Notes under the pieces: generated by a model
Seen by the model: only the letters and a program-made list of their open reading frames with translations
What the model was told of the DNA's origin: nothing
Database searches by the model: none
Program-made: the position numbers and the translations under genes
Shown: positions 9,079-17,972 of the stretch, piece by piece
How the letters are laid out: every line of letters starts with the position of its first letter
Numbering within the stretch: position 1 is the stretch's first letter
DNA from: Myroides sp. 1354
GTDB taxonomy: Bacteria; Bacteroidota; Bacteroidia; Flavobacteriales; Flavobacteriaceae
Reading direction: 5' to 3'
Assembly (NCBI RefSeq): GCF_030324495.1
Contig: NZ_JACAGN010000001.1
Location: 257,838 to 321,837 of the forward strand
DNA: 64,000 nt

Positions 9079-9871
9079 ATAGTGTTTGGTAGTTGAGACC
9101 CGTTTGTTGTACAATTTTATGTCCTGTAATCTTGCGATGTGTTTTCCAATCGTTCTCTCCCAATGGAGGTAGGGTTAAACCCATTTCTTCTGCTTCTTTG
9201 GTATAATAATCGAATCGGCTCTTGTAATGAGGGGAGACCAAATTGAACACCTCATTCGCTTTAAATCCTTGTGCAATTATAGCTGCTGTAAATTGGACGA
9301 TGTCGTGAATGTGAATCATATTAACGGGCAAATCGGGGTTGTCTAGGATACCGCGATTGACAATATAACGTACGGGCTTGCGATCAGGACCGAATAATCC
9401 GCCCAAACGCATAATACAGCTCTTAATTCCATCGGCTTGAAGTAATACCTGCTCCGCGGCTAATATCTGTCTGCTGGTCGGATCATGGCTATAGGCCATA
9501 CTTTGTTCTGTTACCTCTTGTTCGTTAGGAGCATAAACCGAAACAGAGCTCATCATGATGACATGTTGTATATCATGTTGCTGAAGATAGGGAACTAATC
9601 GCTTAAAACTTTGAGCATATAAATCGCTCTCTTCTCCTCGTATCGGAGGAATAGTAACGACCAACAAGTCTAAATCAGTAAGGAAAGAATGCATTTGCCC
9701 TTCATCTAAGTCCTGTAAATTTACAAGATAAGGGTCAATGTTTACTGCTCGTAATTCGGGTAGCTTAGCCTCACTTGTTGTAGATCCTTTGATGCTGTAT
9801 TGTTTCTCTTGAAGGTATTGGTTGAGATGTAAACCCAACCAACCACAACCGAGTATTCCTATCGTTTTCAT
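9077..9871 (-). CDS. NAD(P)-binding epimerase/dehydratase-like protein (YeeZ-like)
   Basis: The 264-residue protein begins with a Rossmann dinucleotide motif, GILGCGWLG, and has the extended/atypical SDR layout seen in YeeZ-like proteins. SSVSVYAPN matches the conserved Ser/Tyr region, although the usual YxxxK is not obvious, so catalytic capacity is unclear. Downstream it has MRLGGLFGPDRKPVRYI and IHIHDIV, as in nucleotide-sugar epimerase relatives. It is cytoplasmic with no signal peptide. No pathway is indicated by neighbours: scoB converges on it and the NPP-like gene diverges from it across a 94-bp gap. Confidence 0.7.
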   Translation of the reverse strand: MKTIGILGCGWLGLHLNQYLQEKQYSIKGSTTSEAKLPELRAVNIDPYLVNLQDLDEGQMHSFLTDLDLLVVTIPPIRGEESDLYAQSFKRLVPYLQQHDIQHVIMMSSVSVYAPNEQEVTEQSMAYSHDPTSRQILAAEQVLLQADGIKSCIMRLGGLFGPDRKPVRYIVNRGILDNPDLPVNMIHIHDIVQFTAAIIAQGFKANEVFNLVSPHYKSRFDYYTKEAEEMGLTLPPLGENDWKTHRKITGHKIVQQTGLNYQTL

Positions 9872-9965
9872 TTGACTTATCTTTTAATTAAATGCTAAAA
9901 GTAATCAATTCCTTTGGGGGAGTGAATTTATCTAGTGATATTTGAAAATATAAATTTCAGTAGAC

Positions 9966-11234
9966 ATGAAAAAATTCGCATGGTCCATGATGACTTTGTT
10001 TCTTGTAGGAGGAAGTTTTTCCTTACAAGCACAAGAAATAGAAAAGCAATTGGTGATAGAAGAAAGAAAAAATGACGCTCAAAAAGAAGAGAGTCCTTAT
10101 GTTATTTTAGTTTCTTTGGATGGTTTTCGCTATGATTATATTGAGAAACACAACGCACAGTTTTTAGCCAAATTTGCAGATTTAGGAACGAAAGCGGAGT
10201 CGTTAATTCCGTCGTATCCTTCCGTTACTTTTCCCAATCATTATTCTATTGTAACGGGAATGTATCCCGGGCATCACGGTTTGGTAGGAAATACGATGTA
10301 TGATCGATCAACAGGGGATCGCTACTCTTTGGGTAATGCTAAAGCTGTGACTGATGCAAAATGGTATGGAGGAACACCACTATGGGTATTGGCAGAGCAA
10401 CAAGGGATGTTGAGCGCATGTTATTATTGGCCTGGATCTGAGGCGCCAATTCAAAAGGTATTACCGACTTATTACTATAAATATTCCGAAAAAACGAGTA
10501 TTGATGATCGCTTGGTTCAAGTGAAAGAGTGGTTGAAACTACCTGCAGAAAAAAGACCGCATTTTATTACGTTCTATATGCCAGAGGTGGATCACGCAGG
10601 GCATCAGTTTGGCCCAGATGCTGAAGAAACAGCCAAAGCAGTACAGTATGTGGATGAGGCTATGGAAAAATTGTATACGATAGTACAAGATTCTGGATTG
10701 CCAATTAATTTGATCATTGTGTCTGATCATGGGATGTTGGAATTAGATCAAAAAACGCTATTAAAGTTGCCTTTTGAAGTAGATGAAAAAGAGATGGCAG
10801 TAGCGTCTAATGGAACTTATGTTAGTTTGTTTATCAAAGATCCAAAAAAGATAAAAACCTGGTATGAAAAAATTGTGAAATCGATTGACCCTCAATTGAT
10901 GGAGGTGCATGTAAAAGATGCGTTACCTCAAGAATATCATTTTGGAACGAAAGATGATCGCCATAATCGAGTAGGGGATATTGTTCTTACTGCAAAAGCA
11001 CCTTATTATTTCACCAACAGACCGTTGGCGGGAAGTCATGGTTTTGATCCAGCAAAAGTAAAAGAAATGCATGCTTTATTTATGGCTGTTGGTCCAAATA
11101 TCCGCGAAAACAATAAGATACAATCCTTTGAGAATGTACACATTTATCCGATGATTGCGGAAATCTTAGGATTATCTGTTAATGAAAAGGAAATTGACGG
11201 AAAAAGAGAAATCACTAAAATAATATTGAAGTAA
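9966..11234 (+). CDS. secreted type I phosphodiesterase / nucleotide pyrophosphatase-like enzyme
   Basis: The 422-residue protein has a signal peptide ending near SLQAQ and an alkaline-phosphatase-superfamily domain of the NPP branch. SLDGFR supplies the first metal Asp (D52). PSVTFPNHYSIVTG supplies the nucleophile Thr (T88) and Asn. PEVDHAGHQFGPD, IIVSDHGM and AGSHGFDP supply the remaining Asp and His zinc ligands. The complete zinc and nucleophile set argues for an active enzyme that cleaves nucleotide pyrophosphate or phosphodiester bonds in the periplasm or at the surface. It is monocistronic. The following terminator is shared with the convergent beta-barrel gene. Confidence 0.88.
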   Translation: MKKFAWSMMTLFLVGGSFSLQAQEIEKQLVIEERKNDAQKEESPYVILVSLDGFRYDYIEKHNAQFLAKFADLGTKAESLIPSYPSVTFPNHYSIVTGMYPGHHGLVGNTMYDRSTGDRYSLGNAKAVTDAKWYGGTPLWVLAEQQGMLSACYYWPGSEAPIQKVLPTYYYKYSEKTSIDDRLVQVKEWLKLPAEKRPHFITFYMPEVDHAGHQFGPDAEETAKAVQYVDEAMEKLYTIVQDSGLPINLIIVSDHGMLELDQKTLLKLPFEVDEKEMAVASNGTYVSLFIKDPKKIKTWYEKIVKSIDPQLMEVHVKDALPQEYHFGTKDDRHNRVGDIVLTAKAPYYFTNRPLAGSHGFDPAKVKEMHALFMAVGPNIRENNKIQSFENVHIYPMIAEILGLSVNEKEIDGKREITKIILK

Positions 11235-11253
11235 TTTACTTCTAGTAAAATAA

Positions 11254-11287
11254 AAAAACTCGATCATTTAGATCGAGTTTTTTTGTT
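11254..11287. terminator. bidirectional intrinsic terminator
   Basis: A perfect 10-bp stem (11256-11265 with 11271-11280) with A-run before and T-run after lies between the NPP gene and the convergent barrel gene. Confidence 0.85.
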
Positions 11288-11288
11288 T

Positions 11289-12071
11289 TTAGAATTGATA
11301 ACCAAAACCTAAGTTGAGGTATATGTTGTGCATGGAAAAGGAAATATCTTCGAAGTCTTTTTTAAACAATCGATTTGCGCCATAGCTTACATCACTAAAA
11401 AGCCTAAAATGACTATTTAAATTCCATTCTCCACCTGCTTGAAAGCCCCATTGAAAACGATTTAGATCATCAGAATAGTCAAAATCAGCTGAAGCATCAT
11501 CATTAAATTCAACTTTTAAACCTGTTGGAGCGTTCTCGCGTAAGTAACCGTTTGAAACATTTCCTGTAAAATTACGATCAATTAAACCAGATAAAAAGAT
11601 TCCGCCATATAAGTTCCAATTTTCAGATAAGTTATACACGGCTGAAATAGGAAAGGTTAAATACGTATTGCTTACATTGGTGTGAACATCTCCTGTGAAG
11701 TAACCTCTACTTGGGCCTTTAGCAGAATTGACTTCTATTAAGTAATTTTTTACACGTGCATCTGTTTTCATCCCTTTCTCTTCAAATCGAACTCCTAGTC
11801 GAACTCCCCATTGTTGGTTCACCCATTTTGTTGCATTAGCTTCAAAACCAGTTTGTAAACCTGGGTTGTAACTTTTTACGCTGCGAATCTCGCGGGGTAA
11901 TCCTAGGGGAGCTGACCCTCCAATACTAAATTGAGCTTTTACTTGGTAATCCATGTTTTGTGTAAAAAAAGCTTGAAATGTAGAGGATGGTTTCTCTTGT
12001 GCCTCTTGTGCGTATAGGGTTGTTCCTAGTACAAAGAACAAATACCCAGAAATGATATATTTAAAATTCAT
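11289..12071 (-). CDS. outer-membrane beta-barrel protein, module B
   Basis: This 260-residue protein has a signal peptide ending near LYAQ and alternating hydrophobic strands. The C-terminal strand ends NLGFGYQF, with the terminal Phe expected of an outer-membrane barrel. It aligns end to end with the 13492-14310 product: both share AQFSIGGS, GMKTDARVKNY, SDDLNRFQWG or SSDLNRFQWG, and LFKKDFE. It lies 12 nt after its PCMD lipoprotein partner. The size and strand pattern suggest an 8- to 10-strand barrel of the porin/PorT-like superfamily. Function is unknown. Pairing with a lipoprotein in both copies suggests the two proteins work together. Confidence 0.75.
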   Translation of the reverse strand: MNFKYIISGYLFFVLGTTLYAQEAQEKPSSTFQAFFTQNMDYQVKAQFSIGGSAPLGLPREIRSVKSYNPGLQTGFEANATKWVNQQWGVRLGVRFEEKGMKTDARVKNYLIEVNSAKGPSRGYFTGDVHTNVSNTYLTFPISAVYNLSENWNLYGGIFLSGLIDRNFTGNVSNGYLRENAPTGLKVEFNDDASADFDYSDDLNRFQWGFQAGGEWNLNSHFRLFSDVSYGANRLFKKDFEDISFSMHNIYLNLGFGYQF

Positions 12072-12083
12072 TAGTTTCTTTCA

Positions 12084-13214
12084 TTAGTTGTTTATCTCTT
12101 GATCGGTTAACACTTCAATTTCATCTATTGAGAGTCGACTTCCAATTGCTCCATTGTATTTATCTCCTTCAAGACTAGAGGTTAGAACGATAGCTAACAT
12201 ATATTCATCATCAGGATTATATGCTCTACCTGCAATAGTGATAAAAGGCAATTCGAAATAGGTCCATTGCTCTGTTTCGATGCGATCTTCCGGTTTGATT
12301 CTTGCATAAGAGAGAATACGCGGATCATCTTGTGGATTGTCAATGAATCTAAAATCATGTGTTGCCTTTAGATAATCATTAGGAGAATCTTTTTTAAAGT
12401 AGATAGCATAAATGTCAAAGGTATCTTCCGTTAGATTACTTTGTCCGTCTTTACTGTGTATTTCGAATTTTTCTCCTTTTTTGTATTTGAAATATCCCGT
12501 TAATTTGGTTGGTGCTTTCTCCCAATTGGTTCCGAATCGAGGTGATTCTTCTGGTTTTGTAATATTAGTCTCAAATTTTCCAGTAAAAAGGTTTCCTGCA
12601 GCTATAGCAGCAAAAGCTTGTCCCATTTTTCCTGTTTTTTGTGTCTCTAATCGAACTCCTTGACCTATTTTTCCTTGAGGTTCAATGGTTGTAATCATGT
12701 GATCTTTGTCTGGTCTGTTTTGTGGATCCGTCAAGAAACTGAGATAAAATCCAGAATTACCGCTATCCCATATTTTAGCTTCCTTATCACCATCAACTTC
12801 TATCCATTCATAAAACCCACCATTTGAAAATATACGGGTATTTTCGAATGAAAATGTACTAGATATTTCAGCCGTATAAACACTAATTTTATATGTTTTG
12901 GAGTAGGCACCATTCTGTGAAGTTACGGTGTAAAATTGTGGATTTGTGAAATCTCGAATTGTCCCACTGGCAGGATTTATTGTAGCGCCTTCGGTCAATG
13001 TGAATTCAGGAGCCAGTTGTGTAATATCTGCATACCCGTTTACATAGAATGTAACGAAATCATTTTCAATTTCTACAGGTAGTTTTATAAGGTTCTCTGG
13101 AATTTTAGCCGTTACAATATCCGCCTCTGTATTTAACGCTTCATCTTTGATACAAGATGAAAAAAATAACCCCATCAAAAGGGTTAAAAGAAAGAAGTAT
13201 GTATTTCTCATCAT
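12084..13214 (-). CDS. PCMD-domain lipoprotein, module B
   Basis: The 376-residue precursor has a lipoprotein signal (lipobox FSSC, C21) followed by IKDEALN, an acidic stretch resembling surface-export signals of Bacteroidota lipoproteins. Residues ~35-115 look like an Ig-like beta-sandwich (FTLTEGATINPASG, VTSQNGAYSKTYKISV). Residues ~120-370 match the putative carbohydrate metabolism domain (PCMD, Pfam DUF4493-like lectin fold) by features such as IWDSGNSGF, AAIAAGNLFTGKF, and the C-terminal YMLAIVLTSSLEGDKYNGA and SRLSIDEIEV. It is paralogous to the 14297-15382 product. It probably binds glycan or an extracellular ligand at the cell surface, which is inference from family naming only. Confidence 0.78.
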   Translation of the reverse strand: MMRNTYFFLLTLLMGLFFSSCIKDEALNTEADIVTAKIPENLIKLPVEIENDFVTFYVNGYADITQLAPEFTLTEGATINPASGTIRDFTNPQFYTVTSQNGAYSKTYKISVYTAEISSTFSFENTRIFSNGGFYEWIEVDGDKEAKIWDSGNSGFYLSFLTDPQNRPDKDHMITTIEPQGKIGQGVRLETQKTGKMGQAFAAIAAGNLFTGKFETNITKPEESPRFGTNWEKAPTKLTGYFKYKKGEKFEIHSKDGQSNLTEDTFDIYAIYFKKDSPNDYLKATHDFRFIDNPQDDPRILSYARIKPEDRIETEQWTYFELPFITIAGRAYNPDDEYMLAIVLTSSLEGDKYNGAIGSRLSIDEIEVLTDQEINN

Positions 13215-13277
13215 TGAAATTGGTGTTTATTACTGTTTATGTCATGTAATCATAATAATTACATCACCTTGAATTTA

Positions 13278-13285
13278 CAAATTTA
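13278..13285 (-). promoter_or_regulatory. candidate -7 box for module B
   Basis: On the minus strand this reads TAAATTTG, an exact TAnnTTTG match, 64 nt upstream of the module B lipoprotein start. It would give module B its own promoter, separate from module A. No clear TTG at -33 was found. Confidence 0.4.
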
Positions 13286-13432
13286 CGTTATAATGTTGAG
13301 AATACGCGTTTTTTGCATTTCAGTCGGCTAGATTGTGATTTGGAATGCTTAAAGTGAATAAAAATGTTGAATTATTTTACTTGTATTAAGATAAAAGAGT
13401 GTTTTTTTGATAAAAAGTAGTTGAGCCTGGAT

Positions 13433-13462
13433 ACAAAAAAACTATAGTCGATGGACTATAGT
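13433..13462 (-). terminator. minus-strand terminator after module A
   Basis: A perfect 9-bp inverted repeat (13441-13449 with 13454-13462, 4-nt loop) is followed on the minus strand by a T-run (complement of 13435-13440). It lies 30 nt past the module A barrel stop and separates the two modules. Confidence 0.75.
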
Positions 13463-13491
13463 CTATAGGGTAAAGTGGATGAGGTCGTTCT

Positions 13492-14310
13492 TTAAAATTG
13501 ATACCCAAAACCAAAGTTTAAGTAAATGCTATACATGTTGAACGTAATGGCTTCGAAGTCTTTTTTAAATAAACCATTGAGCCCCCAATTTAGGTCTGAA
13601 AATAAACGCAACTGGCTATTGACTTTATACTCAAAGCCCACTTCAGCTCCCCATTGAAAGCGATTTAAATCTGAGGAGAAATCATATTCACCTTTGGCGT
13701 CTTCTTCAAATTCAATTGGTGTACCTATGGGATTGCCTTCGCGTAATACACCTTCGTATACATAGCCCGTAAAGTCTCCATCGATTAAGCCTGATAAATA
13801 GAAACCACCGTAAACGTTCCATTTTTCGTTGACGTTATAGACAGCAAGTACAGGGAAGGTGATATAGGAGTTCTTCATTTTGGTTTTTACATTGCCTGTA
13901 AAATAACCTTTGGTCTGTTTGCCTTCTTCACCGTCAATTTGGGTGTAATAGTTTTTTACACGGGCATCTGTTTTCATGCCGCGCCCTTCAAACCGCAATC
14001 CAGTTCGCACTCCCCAAATTTGATCATCGGACAACCATTTGGTTGCGTTGACTTCTAGTCCCAATTGCAAGGTAGGATTGTAACTGTTGATCTCTCTAAT
14101 CTGTGCCGGTATTCCCAAGGGAGTACTTCCGCCAATGCTAAATTGCGCACGGGCTTGATAGTCCGTGTTCTTGGTGAAAAAATCCGTAAAATCCGAAGTG
14201 TTTCTATGCTTCGTAGTTAGAGTATCTATAGATTGTGCTTCTGCGTTATAGGGTAAAATGAATAAACCTACTAATAGCAAAAATAAAGCGGTGATTTTAT
14301 TCTTTTTCAT
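13492..14310 (-). CDS. outer-membrane beta-barrel protein, module A
   Basis: The 272-residue precursor has a signal peptide ending near NAEAQ and a barrel-like strand pattern ending NFGFGYQF. It is the paralogue of the 11289-12071 product, with conserved blocks GIPAQIREINSYNP, GMKTDARVKNY, VYGGFYLSGLIDGDFTG and SSDLNRFQWG. Its start overlaps the end of the PCMD lipoprotein gene by 14 nt, so translation is probably coupled, and the two products are likely needed in matched amounts. The role is unknown. It could be a partner channel or docking barrel for the lipoprotein, which I infer only from the conserved pairing. Confidence 0.75.
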   Translation of the reverse strand: MKKNKITALFLLLVGLFILPYNAEAQSIDTLTTKHRNTSDFTDFFTKNTDYQARAQFSIGGSTPLGIPAQIREINSYNPTLQLGLEVNATKWLSDDQIWGVRTGLRFEGRGMKTDARVKNYYTQIDGEEGKQTKGYFTGNVKTKMKNSYITFPVLAVYNVNEKWNVYGGFYLSGLIDGDFTGYVYEGVLREGNPIGTPIEFEEDAKGEYDFSSDLNRFQWGAEVGFEYKVNSQLRLFSDLNWGLNGLFKKDFEAITFNMYSIYLNFGFGYQF

Positions 14311-15382
14311 AAACTAATTCTATTTCATCAACTAAAAGTGTACTTCCAACAGCTCCTTTAAATGCTGCTCCATCAATACTAGAGGTCATGACAATGGCAA
14401 GCATATAATCTTTGTTTGGATCGTAAGTTTTTCCCGGAATTAACTCAAACGGAATTGAAAACGTACTCCAGGTAGTTGTTTCCTTGCGATCTTTTTCTTG
14501 AATACGCGCAATAGCAACATTGCGAGGATCGGAAAAGTTGTGATCTCCAGTTAAGTAATTGTCTTTTTTCTGTAGTTCAAAAATGATGGCATAAACGTCA
14601 AACGAGTCTTTAGCACCAGGTACTTCCTTATAGTTTTCGTCCGTTACAACATTTCCAGCAGTGTATTTGTAGACTCCTCTTAGGGTTTGTGGTAATGCCC
14701 CAGCATAAGGAAGTCCAAAACGAGTAGATTTTAGCGTATTAAAGGGGTTGAGTTTAAATTGACCGAGAAACAAGTTTCCTGCGGCAATGGGATTTCCCGT
14801 TGCTGCTGCGAAACTCGAGGTGTATACCGTTTGCATCTTAACGGATAATCCTCCTTTGCGGCCTGGTGCCACTGTGGTTGGATAGGCTTCTGCAGGCGTA
14901 GAACCCGCAATCGTAGCATAGCCTTGATTACCACTGTCCCAATCGTAAATTTTTTCTCCATTAGAGCCAATTTCATAAAAGCGATAGTAACGATCTCGAT
15001 CGGTTAATTCAGCATTGTTGAAATCGTAATAGGTGCTCAATTCATCACTGGTAAAACTAACCAAGTATTTCTTTTGCCAACGTTTATCTTGGGCCGTGAT
15101 GGTGACTTCTTGTGCGGTGGTAAAATTTCGCGTCACCCCATTTGGAGGATCCATTGTTGCATTTTGTGAAATAATAAAAAAGGGCGATTGACGCTCTAAA
15201 TCCACATTGGATTTGACCCTAAATTCAACAGAAGTATTGGTGATAATTGGATCCATTTTGAGGTATTCGCTTGGTATATAGGCTTCTAATATGTCTGCAT
15301 TGGTATCTAATTCCTCTTCTTTGATACAACTACTACACAGTAAGCTAAGTCCTAATAAATAGATAGAAACACGGTGTTTCAT
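14297..15382 (-). CDS. PCMD-domain lipoprotein, module A
   Basis: The 361-residue precursor has a lipobox (CSSC, C19) followed by IKEEELD, again an acidic run after the lipidated Cys that resembles a surface-export signal. The Ig-like N-terminal part (ATMDPPNGVTRNF, VTITAQDKRWQKKYLVSF) and the PCMD-like C-terminal part (YDWDSGNQGYATIAGS, AAGNLFLGQF, YMLAIVMTSSIDGAAFKGA, TLLVDEIELVYE) match module B throughout. It is the first gene of its two-gene unit. A minus-strand TATTTTTG box at 15580-15587 could be its promoter but would leave a leader of nearly 200 nt. Confidence 0.78.
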   Translation of the reverse strand: MKHRVSIYLLGLSLLCSSCIKEEELDTNADILEAYIPSEYLKMDPIITNTSVEFRVKSNVDLERQSPFFIISQNATMDPPNGVTRNFTTAQEVTITAQDKRWQKKYLVSFTSDELSTYYDFNNAELTDRDRYYRFYEIGSNGEKIYDWDSGNQGYATIAGSTPAEAYPTTVAPGRKGGLSVKMQTVYTSSFAAATGNPIAAGNLFLGQFKLNPFNTLKSTRFGLPYAGALPQTLRGVYKYTAGNVVTDENYKEVPGAKDSFDVYAIIFELQKKDNYLTGDHNFSDPRNVAIARIQEKDRKETTTWSTFSIPFELIPGKTYDPNKDYMLAIVMTSSIDGAAFKGAVGSTLLVDEIELVYEKE

Positions 15383-15619
15383 AAGTATATTTTATTAATT
15401 ATTGACGTATTTACAACTTTCTTGCCAGAATTACTGGCTTTTTGTTAATGTTTTTCTAAGACGGAAGGTAGTGTATTTTTGTTTAGCTCAAGCTTTTGGT
15501 TCTTAATTTTTTAAGGTCAAACGAAAAGAATAAGAGAGTCGTTCGAAATCAAAGGATTAAGTTTGATTAACGAAGGAGCCAAAAATAAAAGGAGTGGCAA
15601 ATATTTCTTTTGATAATAG

Positions 15620-15627
15620 TATATTTG
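15620..15627 (+). promoter_or_regulatory. candidate -7 box for porZ-recO
   Basis: TATATTTG is an exact TAnnTTTG match, 20 nt before the porZ start. The upstream TTG element is not clear. The rest of the 265-bp divergent gap 15383-15647 contains only A/T-rich sequence and a small 5-bp hairpin near 15424-15438. Confidence 0.45.
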
Positions 15628-15647
15628 TTTGGTTGTAAATCGTCTGT

Positions 15648-17972
15648 ATGAAAATCAAACCTTTCGTTTATTTGTTGCTTTTACTGGTTACGAGTCTAAG
15701 CGCTCAGGAGAATCACAAGTGGAATAGTTATTTCTCTTATACCGAAGTAGTCGCTCTTGCTAAAGGGCGTGATGTCGTTTTTGGGGCAACCCCATCTGCC
15801 TTGTTGCGCTTTTCTGTGAATCAGAATAGGATTGAAGTGTATAATTCAATTAGTGGATTAAAAACCAATCAGATTACAGCTTTGCATTTTAGTGAGGTGC
15901 ATCAAAAACTATTGGTGGGAAATGAAGACGGAAGTTTGCTGGTTTTTGATCTGAAAAATGATCGCATACGCACTATATCCGATATTAAGAATAAGCCTTC
16001 GCTCCAAGTTTTTGAGCGTAGAATTAATGCTTTTTTAGAGGTGAAAGGACAAGTGTATATCGCAACAAATTATGGAATTAGCGCCTTTAATTTGAATGAT
16101 AATACGTTTGGAGATAGTTATTATATCGGTGCAAATGGCAAGAATAGTATCGTAAGGGACTTAGTTGCAACTAATCTCGATTTGTTAGCCATTACTGCAG
16201 AAGGAATTAAGCAAATTGAATTGGAAAATCCCAATAAAGTGGATTTTAGACAATGGAATAGTTGGGAAGTAGGAGTGAATTGGCAACGAGGTTATGCTGT
16301 GGCTGATAAGATTTTTTTGAGTACAAAAGAAGATGCTACCGTTTATCAGTTAGTTCAGCCGAATCAGGTGGTGGATGTAGTTAAAGCTTCTGAACCAGTC
16401 GTTAAATTCAATGCAAATGAACAGGGGCAATTAATGGTGATAACCTCTACAAAAGTTTTGACCTTGCAAGGGGGAAATCAATTGGTAGAAACCCTACAGC
16501 ATAGCAATATTGTTGATGCTGTTGAGGTGAATGATACGTATTATTATGCTAGCAGTTCCCAAGGTCTTTTTCAAATGAAAAAAACAGGAAGTAGAGAATC
16601 CTTATCTCCTGACGGACCAGAGTCAAATCGCGTGTTTTCTCTTTTGACTACACGGGAAGGCACTTGGTTTATTAGCGGTGGATATGACAAAAATACTTAT
16701 AATCCCTATGTGCCTACCTTAGCAGCTAAAGGATTGAGTTACTTTAATAAGAAAAACGGATGGCAACTTCTTCCTTTTGGGAGGTTGAAGGATGCACGTG
16801 CCTTAACGTACGCAACATTGAATCCTAAAAATAATAAAGAGCTTTATGTTGGGTCTTATCATTCCGGACTGCTGCAGATTAAATGGAAAAACAACAACAT
16901 TCAAGAGAGTGAAGTGGAGGTGTTTAACCACGAAAATACGGGAGCTACAGGATTAGAAAATATGGAAATCGATCCAAACGATCCTGCCTTCCCTCCAGGA
17001 TATGCAACGGTCCGCGTGAATGGCGTTGTGTTTGATAAACAAGGGAAACTATGGGTAACAAATAATTTTGTGTCGAGTGCACTAAAGGTGATGGATGCCA
17101 ATCAAAAATGGCAGTCGTATTATTCTACATATGGGATGTTTGACTATAAACGAGGAAACTACGGGCGTTTAGTTATCGATAAAAATGAAACCAAATGGAT
17201 TCCGTCTTTACAAGATGGATTGACTGCCTTTAATGAAACTAAGAATAATCGAATGGCTAGATTAAATGTAGATTTAGGAAATCTTCCTTCAGATAATGTA
17301 AGTGCTTTAGCCTTAGATAAAAACAATCAATTGTGGATTGGAACGGACAAAGGACTGCGCGTGATTCAAAACGTCAATCAGTTTTTGCAAACCACAAGTT
17401 TAAAACCGATCAATATTGTAATTGAAGAAAACGGAATCGCAGAAGAACTATTCTATCAACAGTATATTACTAAGATAGAGGTAGATGGAGCCAATCAAAA
17501 ATGGGTGGCAATTGCTGATGCAGGGGTATTCTTAGTTTCTTCTACAGGAAAGGAAATTGTATTTCATTTTACGAAAGACAATTCGCCTTTACCGAGTAAT
17601 ACGATAAATGATATTGCCGTGGATCCCGTATCGGGAGAGGTATTCTTTGCTACAGATTTGGGCGTGGTTTCCTTTATGGCGGATACTTCTGAAGGACAAG
17701 AGACTAATAGCTCTTTTTATGCTTATCCGAATCCCGTTCGACCAGAATATTTAGGTGAAGTTCGCATTGTAGGCTTGATGGATCGATCTGTGGTGAAAAT
17801 TACAGACATTGAAGGAAATTTAGTTTTTGAAACAACTTCCAATGGAGGAACAGTCGTGTGGGATACTCATGCGTTTAACGGGAAGCGAGTTGCTTCAGGT
17901 GTGTATTTGATTATGGTATCTTCGGCAGATCATGCCAATACTAAGGTTAAGAAATTGATGATTATTCGTTAA
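15648..17972 (+). CDS. porZ: type IX secretion system protein PorZ
   Basis: The 774-residue protein has a signal peptide ending near SLSAQ, then two-component-regulator-type beta-propeller repeats. Recurrent motifs such as NQITALHFSEVHQKLLVG, DNVSALALDKNNQLWIGT and NTINDIAVDPVSGEVFFAT mark the blades. The last ~85 residues are a T9SS type A sorting domain (AYPNPVRPEYLGEVRIVGL, VWDTHAFNGKRVASGVYLIMV). This arrangement matches PorZ of Porphyromonas gingivalis, part of the attachment complex that delivers anionic LPS to PorU for modifying T9SS cargo at the surface. recO overlaps its stop codon by one base, so both are on one transcript. Confidence 0.88.
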   Translation: MKIKPFVYLLLLLVTSLSAQENHKWNSYFSYTEVVALAKGRDVVFGATPSALLRFSVNQNRIEVYNSISGLKTNQITALHFSEVHQKLLVGNEDGSLLVFDLKNDRIRTISDIKNKPSLQVFERRINAFLEVKGQVYIATNYGISAFNLNDNTFGDSYYIGANGKNSIVRDLVATNLDLLAITAEGIKQIELENPNKVDFRQWNSWEVGVNWQRGYAVADKIFLSTKEDATVYQLVQPNQVVDVVKASEPVVKFNANEQGQLMVITSTKVLTLQGGNQLVETLQHSNIVDAVEVNDTYYYASSSQGLFQMKKTGSRESLSPDGPESNRVFSLLTTREGTWFISGGYDKNTYNPYVPTLAAKGLSYFNKKNGWQLLPFGRLKDARALTYATLNPKNNKELYVGSYHSGLLQIKWKNNNIQESEVEVFNHENTGATGLENMEIDPNDPAFPPGYATVRVNGVVFDKQGKLWVTNNFVSSALKVMDANQKWQSYYSTYGMFDYKRGNYGRLVIDKNETKWIPSLQDGLTAFNETKNNRMARLNVDLGNLPSDNVSALALDKNNQLWIGTDKGLRVIQNVNQFLQTTSLKPINIVIEENGIAEELFYQQYITKIEVDGANQKWVAIADAGVFLVSSTGKEIVFHFTKDNSPLPSNTINDIAVDPVSGEVFFATDLGVVSFMADTSEGQETNSSFYAYPNPVRPEYLGEVRIVGLMDRSVVKITDIEGNLVFETTSNGGTVVWDTHAFNGKRVASGVYLIMVSSADHANTKVKKLMIIR

